From the NCBI RefSeq assembly GCF_016744175.1, contig NZ_JADGEV010000003.1:62001-126000 (forward strand): a stretch of DNA of 64,000 bases, given 5' to 3'. The position numbers and the translations under genes were made by a program. The stretch is from Neptunomonas sp. GTDB taxonomy: Bacteria; Pseudomonadota; Gammaproteobacteria; Pseudomonadales; Balneatricaceae. The notes beneath the pieces are model-generated. The model did no database searches. It was not told the origin of the DNA and saw only the letters and a program-made list of their open reading frames with translations. Numbering within the stretch: position 1 is the first letter of the stretch; the number at the start of each line of letters is the position of its first letter. Positions 1 through 8,759 of this stretch are shown here, piece after piece.

Positions 1-353
1 AGGCGCAGCATCATGATGCGGTAGATTCTCTTGCTGGGCTGCGTACATACCAGCCAGGAGACAATATGCGTCGTATTCATTGGCGAGCACTTGCACGTAA
101 TGAGCAATTGCAAGTGCGTGAGTTTGAAGGTGAAGAGGGCGACCCTTCTGGTTGGCTGCTGTGGGATGACACGTCTGATTTGTCATATGAAGAGCGTATC
201 TGTTGTTTGACAGATTGGGTGCTTGAATCTTACCGGCAAGATAAAATTTTTGGTTTAAGGCTTCCTAGCACAGAAGTGCTTCCTGAGTTTGGAGTCAAAC
301 AGCGCCATTTGTGCTTGTCTGAGTTGGCTAAAATGCCGGAGTTGGCAGCATGA
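1..353 (+). CDS. DUF58 family protein, C-terminal part (cut by window start)
   Basis: The reading frame is open from base 3, upstream of the first ATG at 66, so this is the 3' end of a longer gene. Residues around that ATG read YQPGDNMRRIHWRALAR, the typical conserved block of DUF58 proteins, where a tyrosine-arginine-proline-glycine-aspartate stretch precedes IHW. DUF58 proteins are usually encoded between a MoxR-type AAA ATPase and a TgpA-like transglutaminase, and here the gene overlaps a TgpA homologue by 4 bases (ATGA). The role of such systems is poorly defined (complex assembly or envelope functions in studied cases). Family call is firm; function is not. Confidence 0.85.
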   Translation, partial: AQHHDAVDSLAGLRTYQPGDNMRRIHWRALARNEQLQVREFEGEEGDPSGWLLWDDTSDLSYEERICCLTDWVLESYRQDKIFGLRLPSTEVLPEFGVKQRHLCLSELAKMPELAA

Positions 354-2446
354 AAATGTTAAGTTTGACGCTGAATAAATCATCCTTTATAGGGCTTGCT
401 GCTTTTCAAATTTATGCACTGTTGCCGCTACTTCCCAGTTTGGTATGGATTCAATCGCTTCTTGTGTTGGCGCCTTTCCTACTGGGTATCTGGCATAAAT
501 CTTATAAGCATATTAATAGCTTTGTGCTTCTTGGGTTGGCTGCTTGGGCTGGCTCTGTATATGTTAGTCAGCATGGTTGGTTCAGTAGTAATGCTTTGAT
601 AAGTGGCATGCTGTTAGTGCTTAGTTTTAAGTGGTTAGAGGCTAAAAGCCATCAAGAGTATCAGTTGTTAGCCACGATTGGGTTAATCCCGGTAGCGTTA
701 AGTAGCCTCTATTTTACAGGGCTGGTTGCGCTTCTTTATTTAGTGTTAGGTGTGTTGTTTTACTTGGTTGTATTGTTGGGATGGAAGGCGCATGTTCGCT
801 TTAAGACAGCGTTATATGGAGCTACAAGATTCCTGATGTTTTCTTTACCTATGGTCGCTCTTTTATTTGTGACCGTCCCTCGTATACAGGGACCTCTGTG
901 GGATTTAGGGATTGTATTGGGTTTGCCTATTGAACTCATGATAGACCATGAGCAACGCCAGAAAGGGTTAACTGCAAAATTACAAGCGGGACAAATAAGC
1001 CGGCTAAAGAAAAGCGACCAGCCAGTGTTAGTGGCTGAGTTTGATGGCGTTGTTCCTTACAAAAGTAAGTTGTATTGGCGTGGGCCTGTTTATTCAAAAT
1101 TTGATGGTATTGACTGGAGTCTTCCTAAGGGGTGGGGGAATCGTAGTAAGTTGCTGTCTCGTGCGTTTCGAAACCAAGATGAGCTGTTGCGCATTATGTC
1201 AACGAAGGACCAAATGGTTAGCTATGAAGCGCGTATTTCTGCTCATGGTGAGCGTTATATGTATGCATTGGACTTTCCCGTTGGGCGTAGCGCAGAAACC
1301 TTTATCTCCTCCGACTTTCAGGTGCTTGGTATTCGGCCTCTGAATCACGAATTTAATTACCAGCAGAAAGCTTATTTACAGTACCAAGGCGGGCGAGAGC
1401 TTAAAAGCTCTGAGCTGGTCCGCTATTTAGAATTACCTGTCCAATCCAACCCACAGCTACAAGCGTGGGGGCGCGACCTTGCTAAGCAATGGCCTCAGGC
1501 GAGTGATCGGATACATGCTTTAAGAGTGCACTTAGCAGAGGGTGGCTACCAGATCACTCAAACACCGGATATAGCAGTAAGTAGGCATAGCCTAGATGAG
1601 TTTTTCTTTTTAGGTAAAGCGGGTGGTGTTGAGCACTTGGCCTCATCAACGGCTGTGGTGTTACGTGCTGCCGGGGTGCCAACAAGACTTGTCGCGGGTT
1701 ACAGAGGCGGAAGCCTCATTGCATTGACAAATTTTGTTGTTGTCAGGCAAGCAAATGCCCATGTATGGGTTGAGGCTTGGTTGGCTGATACTGGCTGGCA
1801 GCGCATAGAAGCGTTGGATTTTGTACTTCCTCTCGAGCCTGAAGCCACTAAAAAAGCTGGGGCTACTGCGTTAAAAGCACCAGAGAAAGCGCCCAAAAAG
1901 TCTCCGGCTTTAGCAGCAGATAAGCCTGTTAAAAAAATCAATAAAACGGACACATCTAAGCAAAAAGAAAGCGAAAAACTTCAGGCTATTTCTGGTTTTC
2001 GCTGGTTAAAATCACTAAGCCAGGGGATGGAGAACTGGGTACTTAACTACAACCCTGAACGGCAAGTTGAACTGATGAAAAAATCAGGCATACGTAAAGT
2101 AGATTGGAAATCGCTCGTGGCGGTTAGTTTGTTGGCTTTGTTATTAGTTATGGTGATTTACGGTGTTGCAATAAATCTTAGGCGACCAAAAAAAGAGCCG
2201 TTATTAGCAGCATTTTTGCATTTGAATAAAGGCCTTAAAAAGCGTCATTGGCAATGCTTACCTGAAGAGTGTCCTAGTCAATGGTTAGGACGTTTACGTC
2301 CTTTGGCGGATGAGCTATATCCCGCATGCGAGGTTGTGATTCAGCAATATATCCACCTTAGATACGAGCAAACCCTCGAAGCTGATAAGGCTCAGGCTAT
2401 TAAGAATTTGCTTCGTGATATTAAACGCTTAACAGGAATGCTATAA
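350..2446 (+). CDS. TgpA-type membrane transglutaminase-like protein, catalytic Cys replaced
   Basis: This 698-residue membrane protein has the TgpA/DUF3488 layout: five or six N-terminal membrane helices (about residues 5-185), a periplasmic transglutaminase-like domain (core about 390-505), a Lys/Ala-rich linker (about 510-545), one helix (about 578-598) and a cytoplasmic DUF4129-like tail. In family members the catalytic Cys sits in a G-F-C-E-H-Y-A motif. Here the matching stretch is GGVEHLAS, so the nucleophile position is Val427. The active-site His is kept (H471 in NAHVW) and the usual Asp is Glu487. The start overlaps the DUF58 stop by 4 bases, indicating translational coupling. I infer a catalytically dead, possibly structural or binding, member; a sequencing error would have to change a whole Cys codon. 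Confidence 0.88.
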   Translation: MKMLSLTLNKSSFIGLAAFQIYALLPLLPSLVWIQSLLVLAPFLLGIWHKSYKHINSFVLLGLAAWAGSVYVSQHGWFSSNALISGMLLVLSFKWLEAKSHQEYQLLATIGLIPVALSSLYFTGLVALLYLVLGVLFYLVVLLGWKAHVRFKTALYGATRFLMFSLPMVALLFVTVPRIQGPLWDLGIVLGLPIELMIDHEQRQKGLTAKLQAGQISRLKKSDQPVLVAEFDGVVPYKSKLYWRGPVYSKFDGIDWSLPKGWGNRSKLLSRAFRNQDELLRIMSTKDQMVSYEARISAHGERYMYALDFPVGRSAETFISSDFQVLGIRPLNHEFNYQQKAYLQYQGGRELKSSELVRYLELPVQSNPQLQAWGRDLAKQWPQASDRIHALRVHLAEGGYQITQTPDIAVSRHSLDEFFFLGKAGGVEHLASSTAVVLRAAGVPTRLVAGYRGGSLIALTNFVVVRQANAHVWVEAWLADTGWQRIEALDFVLPLEPEATKKAGATALKAPEKAPKKSPALAADKPVKKINKTDTSKQKESEKLQAISGFRWLKSLSQGMENWVLNYNPERQVELMKKSGIRKVDWKSLVAVSLLALLLVMVIYGVAINLRRPKKEPLLAAFLHLNKGLKKRHWQCLPEECPSQWLGRLRPLADELYPACEVVIQQYIHLRYEQTLEADKAQAIKNLLRDIKRLTGML

Positions 2447-2449
2447 ATT

Positions 2450-3625
2450 ATGAAATCGCAATTATTAGTAGGGATTCTACTGTTGATATTAAGCCAGTTT
2501 AGTATGGCTTCACAGGACTATCCTCAAGTGATGGCTCAGGTTCTTAGCAAAGGTGATGTGTTGGCGCAGGAATACCAGCCCGAGCAAGCATTAAGATTTG
2601 GTAGTGGTTTTTCTGACTTATACTTCGGTGGTTTTGAGGGAGAAGGTCTTGAGTTTGCAGTAGGGCAAGCTGATGCAGAAAAAATGGTCGCAATAGAGTT
2701 ATCTTTTAGTCAGCTAATAAACGCGGCAGTATCCGGTCAGCCTACTGAAAAGGTACAGGCCTTATGGGAAGGATTGCGTTTGAAGCTAGATAGCGCGCCA
2801 ATGATTGCAGGAGAAGTGGCCACTTATACTGAGTTATTCATTCAATCTTTATTGATTTTGTTACGAGAGGGCGTAGAGGCACTTCTCGTGATTGCTGCAC
2901 TAATTGCTTATCTGCGTAAAGCTGGCGCGGCCGACCGTATACCGCTAATTTGGGCGGGTGCTGGTGTTGCTATTATTGCGAGCTTTATAACCGCATGGAT
3001 CTTTCAATCATTACTTAAAAACAGCGGCTCATCTCGTGAATTTATTGAAGGCTTTAGCTTGCTCGTTGCTGCCGTTTTACTGAGTTATATGAGTGTATGG
3101 CTCTTTGCACGACGAGAGATGCAGCAGTGGCAGGGCTTTATTCATAATAAGATGGGCCAAGCGTTAGATCAGAAGCGCTTATCAGCGATTGTCATCGTTT
3201 CTTTTTTTGCTGTGTATCGTGAAGGCGCAGAGACAATCTTGTTCTATCAGGTACTCTACTCAGATACCGCATCAAGAATTGAGCCTCTTTTATTAGGGGC
3301 AGGTGTTGCAGCGCTCGCTTTGGGGCTTATCTATGTTGCTATATTCCTATTATCGCTTAAGCTGCCGCTTAAGCAGTTTTTCTCGGGAACCGCGGCGCTA
3401 CTATTTGCCTTATCTGTTATTTTTGTGGGTAAAGCTGCATTGGAGCTACAAGTAGCTGGGTTTATTTCTGCCACCGCTATCAGTTATGTGCCTTTTATTT
3501 CTTGGTTGGGTTTATTTCCTACAGTTGAGTCTGTTGGGCTTCAGTTGCTGTTTATTGTGATACCTATTATGGGCTTTGTTGTTAAAAAGAAGCTAACTTA
3601 TAGAGCGGCTGGAGCTGTGCTGTAG
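2450..3625 (+). CDS. FTR1 family iron permease
   Basis: A 391-residue protein with a signal peptide (about 1-20), an extracytoplasmic N-terminal region of about 110 residues, and about seven membrane helices. It carries the two FTR1 signature motifs REGxE: REGVE at 139-143 in the first core helix and REGAE at 257-261. In the Ftr1/EfeU family these glutamates bind ferric iron passing through the pore. The gene starts 3 bases after the TgpA stop, so it may be co-transcribed. No multicopper oxidase or EfeO partner is next to it. A decayed copy of its 3' end lies 2.7 kb downstream. Confidence 0.9.
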   Translation: MKSQLLVGILLLILSQFSMASQDYPQVMAQVLSKGDVLAQEYQPEQALRFGSGFSDLYFGGFEGEGLEFAVGQADAEKMVAIELSFSQLINAAVSGQPTEKVQALWEGLRLKLDSAPMIAGEVATYTELFIQSLLILLREGVEALLVIAALIAYLRKAGAADRIPLIWAGAGVAIIASFITAWIFQSLLKNSGSSREFIEGFSLLVAAVLLSYMSVWLFARREMQQWQGFIHNKMGQALDQKRLSAIVIVSFFAVYREGAETILFYQVLYSDTASRIEPLLLGAGVAALALGLIYVAIFLLSLKLPLKQFFSGTAALLFALSVIFVGKAALELQVAGFISATAISYVPFISWLGLFPTVESVGLQLLFIVIPIMGFVVKKKLTYRAAGAVL

Positions 3626-3736
3626 TTGGCTTTAGGCTTTTGGTATACACCTTCAGAGCTTTGGGGTAAGCGTTTGCTAAGAGTACATGACGTTAACGCT
3701 GCATGAAAATAATGCTCAAAATATACCTATTGCGTA

Positions 3737-3767
3737 AAATATAAAGCCCAGACCTTAGGGCTGGGCT
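3737..3767 (-). terminator. Terminator-like hairpin after the BCCT gene
   Basis: The inverted repeat AGCCCAG...CTGGGCT (3745-3751 with 3761-3767) has an inner CC/GG pair and a short loop. On the minus strand it is followed by an A/T-rich tract containing TTTT, as expected for termination of the BCCT gene that ends at 3796. It may also stop FTR1 transcription from the other side. Confidence 0.55.
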
Positions 3768-3795
3768 ACGCAGGTAAGTTATTTAGAACATTTCG

Positions 3796-5463
3796 TTAGC
3801 CTGAAACTGCTGCTACTGCTTGTGTTTCAGCTACTGTCTTTATACCTTGTTTCTCTCTAATGCCATCACGATATACCGCTTTTATAAGAGAAAAGCACAT
3901 CAGCACCATAACTACAGAAAACGGCAACGCGCCTATGACCATCGCAGTTTGAATCGCTTTAAGCCCACCAACAAGAAGTAGCGCTGCTACTAGCGCTCCT
4001 AGGGCTACACCCCAAAAAATAATATGTGGACGTGCTTTCGGTCCTTCGTCCCCAGCTGCATTAATAGTATTGATTACTAAAACCGCCGAATCAGCTGTAG
4101 TAACAAGATAGGTCAGTAATAGAATAACGATCATAATTGCCATCAGCCAGCCTAACATTGGCGAAAGCATGAATTCAGTCATAGCAAAGATTTTATCGCC
4201 ATCAGGAACAGATGCTATTACACCATTAGCAGCACCGTTCAATTCTAAATCTATTGCAGTACCTCCGGCCCAAGCAAACCAGATAAAACACATGACAGAA
4301 GGGACAATCATTGCTCCAAATACGAATTCACGAATGGTTCTGCCTTTAGATATTCTGGCTAGAAACATGCCAACAAAGGGGGCAAACGCAACCCACCAGG
4401 CCCAGTAGAATACAGACCAAGCACCTTGCCATCCTGATAGCTTATCGCCAACATTGGTCCCATCAGCACTCCAAACTTGAAACATTAGTTCAGGCAACGC
4501 TACAGCGTAATCTATAGTACCCATGACTATTGCTTCCAAACCGAACCAAGTCGACCCGAAAATAATAAAAAAACTTAATAGAAGGATACTAAGCACCATA
4601 TTGATGTTGGAGAGCCACTTGATACCTTTACCAACACCAGACAGCGCTGAAAGTGTAGATGCGCCCATAATTATGACAATAGCAACAATAATACCGGCAG
4701 ATGATGCCGTACCCTGTTCATTCACTAACCACTCGCCTATACCTATTCTAGTTAACCCTGCAACGAATTGGTCAACACCAAAACCTAATGCTTGAGCAAC
4801 ACCCAATATAGTCGCAACAACCGCAACAACGTCAATGGCATGACCTAAGGGACCAGATAAATGTTTTCCAAATAAAGGTGTCAGTGCAGAGCGGATGGTT
4901 AAAGGTAGTGAGCGTCTATAACTAAAGAATGCAAGCGCCAGACCGACTATCGCATAACAAGCCCAAGCACCAAGCCCCCAGTGAAGATAGGACCACTTAT
5001 AAGCACTACGGATATTGTCTGCAGCTCCGCCAGTTGTGAGGCCCTGAATAACTTCAGGATTGTTGCCAAAGTGATAGACAGGCTCCGCCACAGCCCAAGT
5101 CAGCATGCCGACACCTATGCCAGCGCCAAACATCATGGAAAACCAAGAGAAATTTGAAAACTCAGGTTTATCACCTTCTTTCCCTAAATTTAACCTTCCA
5201 GCTGATCGCCAGAGCGCCATTAAGCTACAGACAAGCACAAAAAGAGCAACAACCCAGATATACCAAGTAGCAAAGTTACCTAAGATAAAGGTATTAAACT
5301 GATTCAGAATTGAACCCGATTGTTCAGGAAACGCGACTGCCCAGATTACTAAGCCGCCAATGAGAAATTTTGCAGTGATGGTTACATCACGACTGAAGCC
5401 TTTGTAAAACCCGCTTTTTGCTGTGCGGATTGGCAGCTCCATTAACGAGGGAGGTATAGCCAT
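3796..5463 (-). CDS. BCCT family betaine/carnitine/choline transporter
   Basis: A 555-residue protein with 12 predicted membrane helices and the diagnostic BCCT tryptophan segment WSVFYWAWWVAFAPFVG, plus GAGIGVGMLTWAVAEP in the region that binds the quaternary ammonium group in BetP. Family members import glycine betaine, choline, carnitine or dimethylsulfoniopropionate, driven by Na+ or H+. The cytoplasmic tail is short, unlike osmosensing BetP/BetT proteins with long tails. The substrate cannot be read from the sequence. It stands alone; its 5' side faces a long gene-poor stretch. Confidence 0.93.
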   Translation of the reverse strand: MAIPPSLMELPIRTAKSGFYKGFSRDVTITAKFLIGGLVIWAVAFPEQSGSILNQFNTFILGNFATWYIWVVALFVLVCSLMALWRSAGRLNLGKEGDKPEFSNFSWFSMMFGAGIGVGMLTWAVAEPVYHFGNNPEVIQGLTTGGAADNIRSAYKWSYLHWGLGAWACYAIVGLALAFFSYRRSLPLTIRSALTPLFGKHLSGPLGHAIDVVAVVATILGVAQALGFGVDQFVAGLTRIGIGEWLVNEQGTASSAGIIVAIVIIMGASTLSALSGVGKGIKWLSNINMVLSILLLSFFIIFGSTWFGLEAIVMGTIDYAVALPELMFQVWSADGTNVGDKLSGWQGAWSVFYWAWWVAFAPFVGMFLARISKGRTIREFVFGAMIVPSVMCFIWFAWAGGTAIDLELNGAANGVIASVPDGDKIFAMTEFMLSPMLGWLMAIMIVILLLTYLVTTADSAVLVINTINAAGDEGPKARPHIIFWGVALGALVAALLLVGGLKAIQTAMVIGALPFSVVMVLMCFSLIKAVYRDGIREKQGIKTVAETQAVAAVSG

Positions 5464-6154
5464 TGCGTATTTCCTATTTAGTTATCAAGTTACTTATTTT
5501 TATTAAAATGAAACTATTATTATCTATTTCATTAAATAGTGATTTATATTAACATAATTTCACGCTACGGGTAAAATTTGGAAAATTCAACATTTTTGTG
5601 AATATTAATCGTGGTAAGGGCCTTCAAGTCAGTAGCAGTCTATAACCTTACATACGCTCCTATAATGCTTAGATAAATAGAAATAACGTAACACTTAAAT
5701 GCCACTAGAAAAGTGCTCCAAATGAGTTACTAAAGTAGAGAGATTTGAACAGCATCCTTGTCAGAAAAGCGGAGAAGTAGGCTTGGTTTTCAGTTGAAGG
5801 GGGCAGGAAGAAGGAGTTGAAGCTCTATACTTAGGAATTAGTGTTACAGGTATAAAAAACAGTCCGTGTTTTTTTGATGGAGTCGAATCAGAGCAATTAA
5901 ATACTTATATTGCACTTTAAATTGTTGTTTCTAATATATTTTATGCTTCTTTAGTACGCGCTCTCGCTATAAGTGAGCTCATAACTGTGGCTGTGAATTT
6001 TTAGAATATGCCAAACGGATCTTCCATACAAATCATGCGGTAGGGCTTAGAGTCTGGATAGTAATAGTGTGGTTTTCTCATTCACTCTTGATGCCTTTAC
6101 CTTATCTTTAGTGTGTTTAGTTCAGGCTGCAAAGTAATATTAACGGAGAGTGAC
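5464..6154. other. Gene-poor stretch
   Basis: AT-rich sequence with stops in all frames. It contains the BCCT promoter region next to 5464. I see no RNA gene, clear terminator or intact open reading frame. With the relics that follow, it reads as decayed DNA. Confidence 0.5.
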
Positions 6155-6335
6155 ATGGAAATTTCGGCGGCTAATAAGGGAGTAGTTAATTCGTCTGGAG
6201 AGACTCAATAGAGTACTAAAAAAAATTCTGGAGCGGGGAAATCAAATCAGACACTTGAAGTTAATTTAAAAAACTTACTTCAGCGCAGCATGATGAAAAG
6301 CGGTTGGCACTACAACAAAAAATTGTAATTTCTGA
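6155..6335 (+). pseudogene. Remnant of a small gene with intact ribosome binding site
   Basis: A good Shine-Dalgarno (GGAG at 6145-6148) precedes ATG 6155, but the frame stops after 18 codons with TAG at 6209, where CAG would be one base away. Beyond the stop the same frame stays open and Lys/Ser/Gln-rich until a shift near 6297. After it, codons for R-L-A-L-Q-Q match a second relic at 8531. The original looks like a hydrophilic protein of roughly 60-80 residues. I do not recognise the family. The 3' end is fused to a fragment of FTR1. Confidence 0.5.
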
Positions 6336-6459
6336 AGTAGCTGGGTTTATTTCCTACAGTGAGTCTGTTGGGCTTCAGTTGCTGTTTATTGTGATACCCA
6401 TTATGGGCTTTGTTGTTAAAAAGAAGCTAACATTTAAAGCTGTAGTGGCAGCGTCGTAG
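6336..6459 (+). pseudogene. Decayed fragment of an FTR1 3' end
   Basis: This stretch closely matches the end of the intact FTR1 gene (3452-3625), including the codons for SVGLQLLFIVIPIMGFVVKKK and a terminal TAG. It lacks about 50 bases that in FTR1 lie between two copies of TGGGTTTATTTC (3457 and 3507), so the deletion fits recombination between these 12-base direct repeats. One further T is lost, which shifts the frame. It is a dead partial duplicate. Confidence 0.85.
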
Positions 6460-6802
6460 TGACATGTTAAAGGGCTGCTCCTAGACTGAAAATTGCGATT
6501 CTGTATGCAGAGTATAGTTGTTAATATTCTTATTAAATACTGTGTTCTGCATCGTTGTTAGAGATTGATTATTAAAGTAAAACTGGGGTAACTCGTTGAT
6601 ATTTAATATGAACGGTTTATTCTAATAAAAATGGGGATAAATACAGTTAGGGCATGGAGGCTTCTTTTGTAGATAAACGCTACTCGCCTGACCTCTTCAC
6701 CTTATTAGTGTATCCATCTATGTACCGTAAGTCTTAACATCTGTTCCCTTATAAAGGGAGGTAAAGATTGATAAGAGCTCGGCATTTATAATGAGAGGTT
6801 TT
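6460..6802. other. Gene-poor stretch upstream of the YdjM-like gene
   Basis: No convincing coding sequence. The GAGAGG at 6793-6798 is the probable ribosome binding site of the next gene. No terminator or RNA gene was recognised. Confidence 0.4.
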
Positions 6803-7294
6803 ATGTTTATTGCACACCTTCCTTCTGGATACATATTGTCGAAATACATTCTGAAACAATTTAAGAGTGTGGCAACTACTCCCCTCGTTCTTATTGTTGG
6901 TGCAATCGGTGCAATCGCTCCAGATTTTGATATGGCTTATTTTTATCTAATTGACCATCAGCAGACTCATCATCATAAGTACATAAGCCATTGGCCAATA
7001 CTATGGTTTAGCTTGGTTTTTGCTTTTAGTTTGGGTTTCTGTTTTGCCAAACAATCAAAACTTGTATTTCTTGCCTTGGTGTTTAGCTTAGGAGGTGTAT
7101 TACATATAGTACTTGATAGCTTCGTAGGTGATATTTGGTGGTTTTCTCCTTTTATTGATAAGCCTTATGCTTTATTTTATGTACCAGCGCGCTTCCAGCC
7201 ATGGTGGTTGAATTTCATTATTCATTGGTCTTTTATCATGGAGCTTATTATCTGTGCATGGGCCTGGCTCATATACCGAAATGGCTCTAATTAA
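6803..7294 (+). CDS. YdjM-like membrane-bound putative metal-dependent hydrolase
   Basis: About 163 residues with three or four membrane helices and the metal-ligand pattern of the YdjM / membrane-bound hydrolase family: H in the MFIAHLPSG start, PDFD near residue 45, HHHKYISHW near 60, and HIVLDSFVGD near 110. ATG 6803 is preferred over the in-frame ATG 6791 because GAGAGG lies 4 bases upstream of it and the family usually starts near this point. In E. coli ydjM is LexA-controlled, but I see no LexA box here. Substrate unknown. Confidence 0.75.
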   Translation: MFIAHLPSGYILSKYILKQFKSVATTPLVLIVGAIGAIAPDFDMAYFYLIDHQQTHHHKYISHWPILWFSLVFAFSLGFCFAKQSKLVFLALVFSLGGVLHIVLDSFVGDIWWFSPFIDKPYALFYVPARFQPWWLNFIIHWSFIMELIICAWAWLIYRNGSN

Positions 7295-7339
7295 ACACCG
7301 AAAACAATTTCATGATGACATACCAACTGAGATAATAAT

Positions 7340-7669
7340 GTGAAGAATATACTCTTTATATGTAGCCGCAACCAATGGCGTAGCCCTACGGGAGAACAGG
7401 TTTGGAAGAATCACCCCGAGCTTAATGTTAGATCAGCAGGCACAAGTCCTAAGGCAAAAAGGACGGTAAGCATCAAAGATATTCAATGGTCAGATGTTAT
7501 TTTTGTGATGGAAAAAAAGCATAAAAGTAGGCTTAAAGCTGAGTTTGCGACGCTACTTAACTATAAAGATATTCAAATATTAGATATTCCTGATGATTAT
7601 CAATATATGGATAGAGAGTTAGTTGAAATAATGGAGCAGAGCGTGGGCCATTACTTAGAGATTTCCTAA
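7340..7669 (+). CDS. Low-molecular-weight protein tyrosine phosphatase family protein
   Basis: A compact 109-residue protein beginning with the P-loop CSRNQWRS (C8 nucleophile, R14), the C-X5-R-S signature of LMW phosphatases and arsenate reductases. The Asp pair in IPDDYQYMD at the C-terminal side is the likely general acid. It is shorter than the usual 140-155 residues and belongs to the short CxRNxxRSP subgroup. The start is GTG at 7340; the ATG two bases earlier runs straight into a stop. Target unknown; it stands alone between unrelated genes. Confidence 0.8.
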   Translation: MKNILFICSRNQWRSPTGEQVWKNHPELNVRSAGTSPKAKRTVSIKDIQWSDVIFVMEKKHKSRLKAEFATLLNYKDIQILDIPDDYQYMDRELVEIMEQSVGHYLEIS

Positions 7670-7753
7670 TGATTATTCGTATCGATGCAGTAAGACGAGG
7701 CAAAGAAAAGCGTGTGCTGTGTACGAATGTTAATTTAAGAAACAGGTACTTTT

Positions 7754-8350
7754 ATGGATATTTCGATTAGAAAAGGTTGCCCCTTAGAGAAAATCGAATC
7801 GGTTGTGCGGCTTTATGAAGAGGCTTTTGGTGCCAAATTTTCATGTGCTATACCTGATAAAGCAAAACGAATAGCAATACTTTCAAAGAGCTTGGTTCCC
7901 GAGTTCTCATATGTGGCATTTATGGGTGATGAAGTCGTCGGGTTGGCTGGGTTTCAAGTGCATGATGGTTCTTTAACCGGCGGTATGAATTTGAACACGT
8001 TACAGCAAGAGCTTGGCATATTTCATGGGCTTTGGGCTGGCTTGGTATTTAGTCTTTTTGAGCGTAAACCTAAATCGCAAGAGTTGGTCATGGATGGCAT
8101 TGTGGTTGATGGAAGCTACAGAGGAAGTGGAATAGGTTCTGATCTGTTAAATAGTATTATTATTCATGCTCAGGAAAACCACTTTAAAACTATTAGGTTA
8201 GATGTTATTGATAGCAATCCTAGAGCTAGAAAATTATATGAATCAAAGGGTTTTGTTGCAGTTAAAACAGAATATTTTCCTTATTTAAAATGGTTAATAG
8301 GTTTTTCTGGTTCAACAACTATGGTTCTTGATGTGATTGGGTTATCTTAA
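7754..8350 (+). CDS. GNAT family N-acetyltransferase
   Basis: 198 residues with the GNAT acetyl-CoA binding core: a beta-strand ending in LVMDGIVVDGSYRGSGIGSDLLN, where R-G-S-G-I-G is motif A (Q/RxxGxG/A), and LDVIDSNPRARKLYESKGFVAV, the typical motif B end. The substrate-binding N-terminal half gives no clue to the acceptor. AACAGG lies upstream of ATG 7754. Confidence 0.85.
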   Translation: MDISIRKGCPLEKIESVVRLYEEAFGAKFSCAIPDKAKRIAILSKSLVPEFSYVAFMGDEVVGLAGFQVHDGSLTGGMNLNTLQQELGIFHGLWAGLVFSLFERKPKSQELVMDGIVVDGSYRGSGIGSDLLNSIIIHAQENHFKTIRLDVIDSNPRARKLYESKGFVAVKTEYFPYLKWLIGFSGSTTMVLDVIGLS

Positions 8351-8512
8351 CTCGTATAAAGAAGTGATGAAAATACTCCACACCTTACTGCTTTTAACTC
8401 ACGCGTTTTCAACACAGCCATTCGATAAGCCGGGTTGGTCTTAAATCAGCGCCAATGATATCCATATTTAGTAGATGATTGATATTGTAAGACTAAGAAG
8501 TTTTCAGAGTAA

Positions 8513-8620
8513 ACCAATACTTTTGTTTCTAAAGAAAAGCGGCTGGCATTACAACAAAATAGCATGACTACAACTGCTGAAGTGGCTGAGTCTAAATTTG
8601 TGAGGAAAACTGAAAAGTAA
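8513..8620 (+). pseudogene. Second remnant of the small gene seen at 6155
   Basis: In frame from a stop at 8510 the sequence encodes KEKRLALQQNSMTTTAEVAE followed by SKFVRKTEK and a stop at 8618. Its first half matches bases 6297-6340 (AAAAGCGG-TTGGCA-CTACAACAAAA and GAAGT-GCTG). There is no start codon with a ribosome binding site, so it is a 3' fragment of the same unknown small gene. The stop overlaps an ATG (TAATG), suggesting the original gene was coupled to a next one. Confidence 0.5.
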
Positions 8621-8705
8621 TGGAACTGCGCGCCTAACAGCATTTAATATTTTACTTATGTCATTGTTGTTGATGGGTTGTGTTCCGAAGGCGTTACTCA
8701 TGTGT
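8620..8705 (+). pseudogene. Remnant of a lipoprotein-like signal sequence
   Basis: The ATG overlapping the stop of the preceding relic reads MELRA and then hits a stop. One base shift restores a reading of a hydrophobic stretch LLMSLLLMGCVPKA, which looks like a lipoprotein signal peptide with lipobox LMGC. The frame soon ends. I take it as a broken small lipoprotein gene; low certainty because it is so short. Confidence 0.3.
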
Positions 8706-8759
8706 AAATGTTAGTTAACAAATGATTGTACCGGTCGTTAGCAGTTAGGAGTAACAATA

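Larger units (their letters stand above)
8351..8759. other. Intergenic stretch holding relics
   Basis: Apart from the two relics listed separately (8513-8620 and 8620-8705), nothing coding is visible. AGGAGT just before 8760 is the ribosome binding site of the RidA gene. Confidence 0.5.

Noticed and set aside
8446..8643. Minus-strand open frame
   Set aside because: It is the antisense of the small-gene relic and has no family signal or ribosome binding site.
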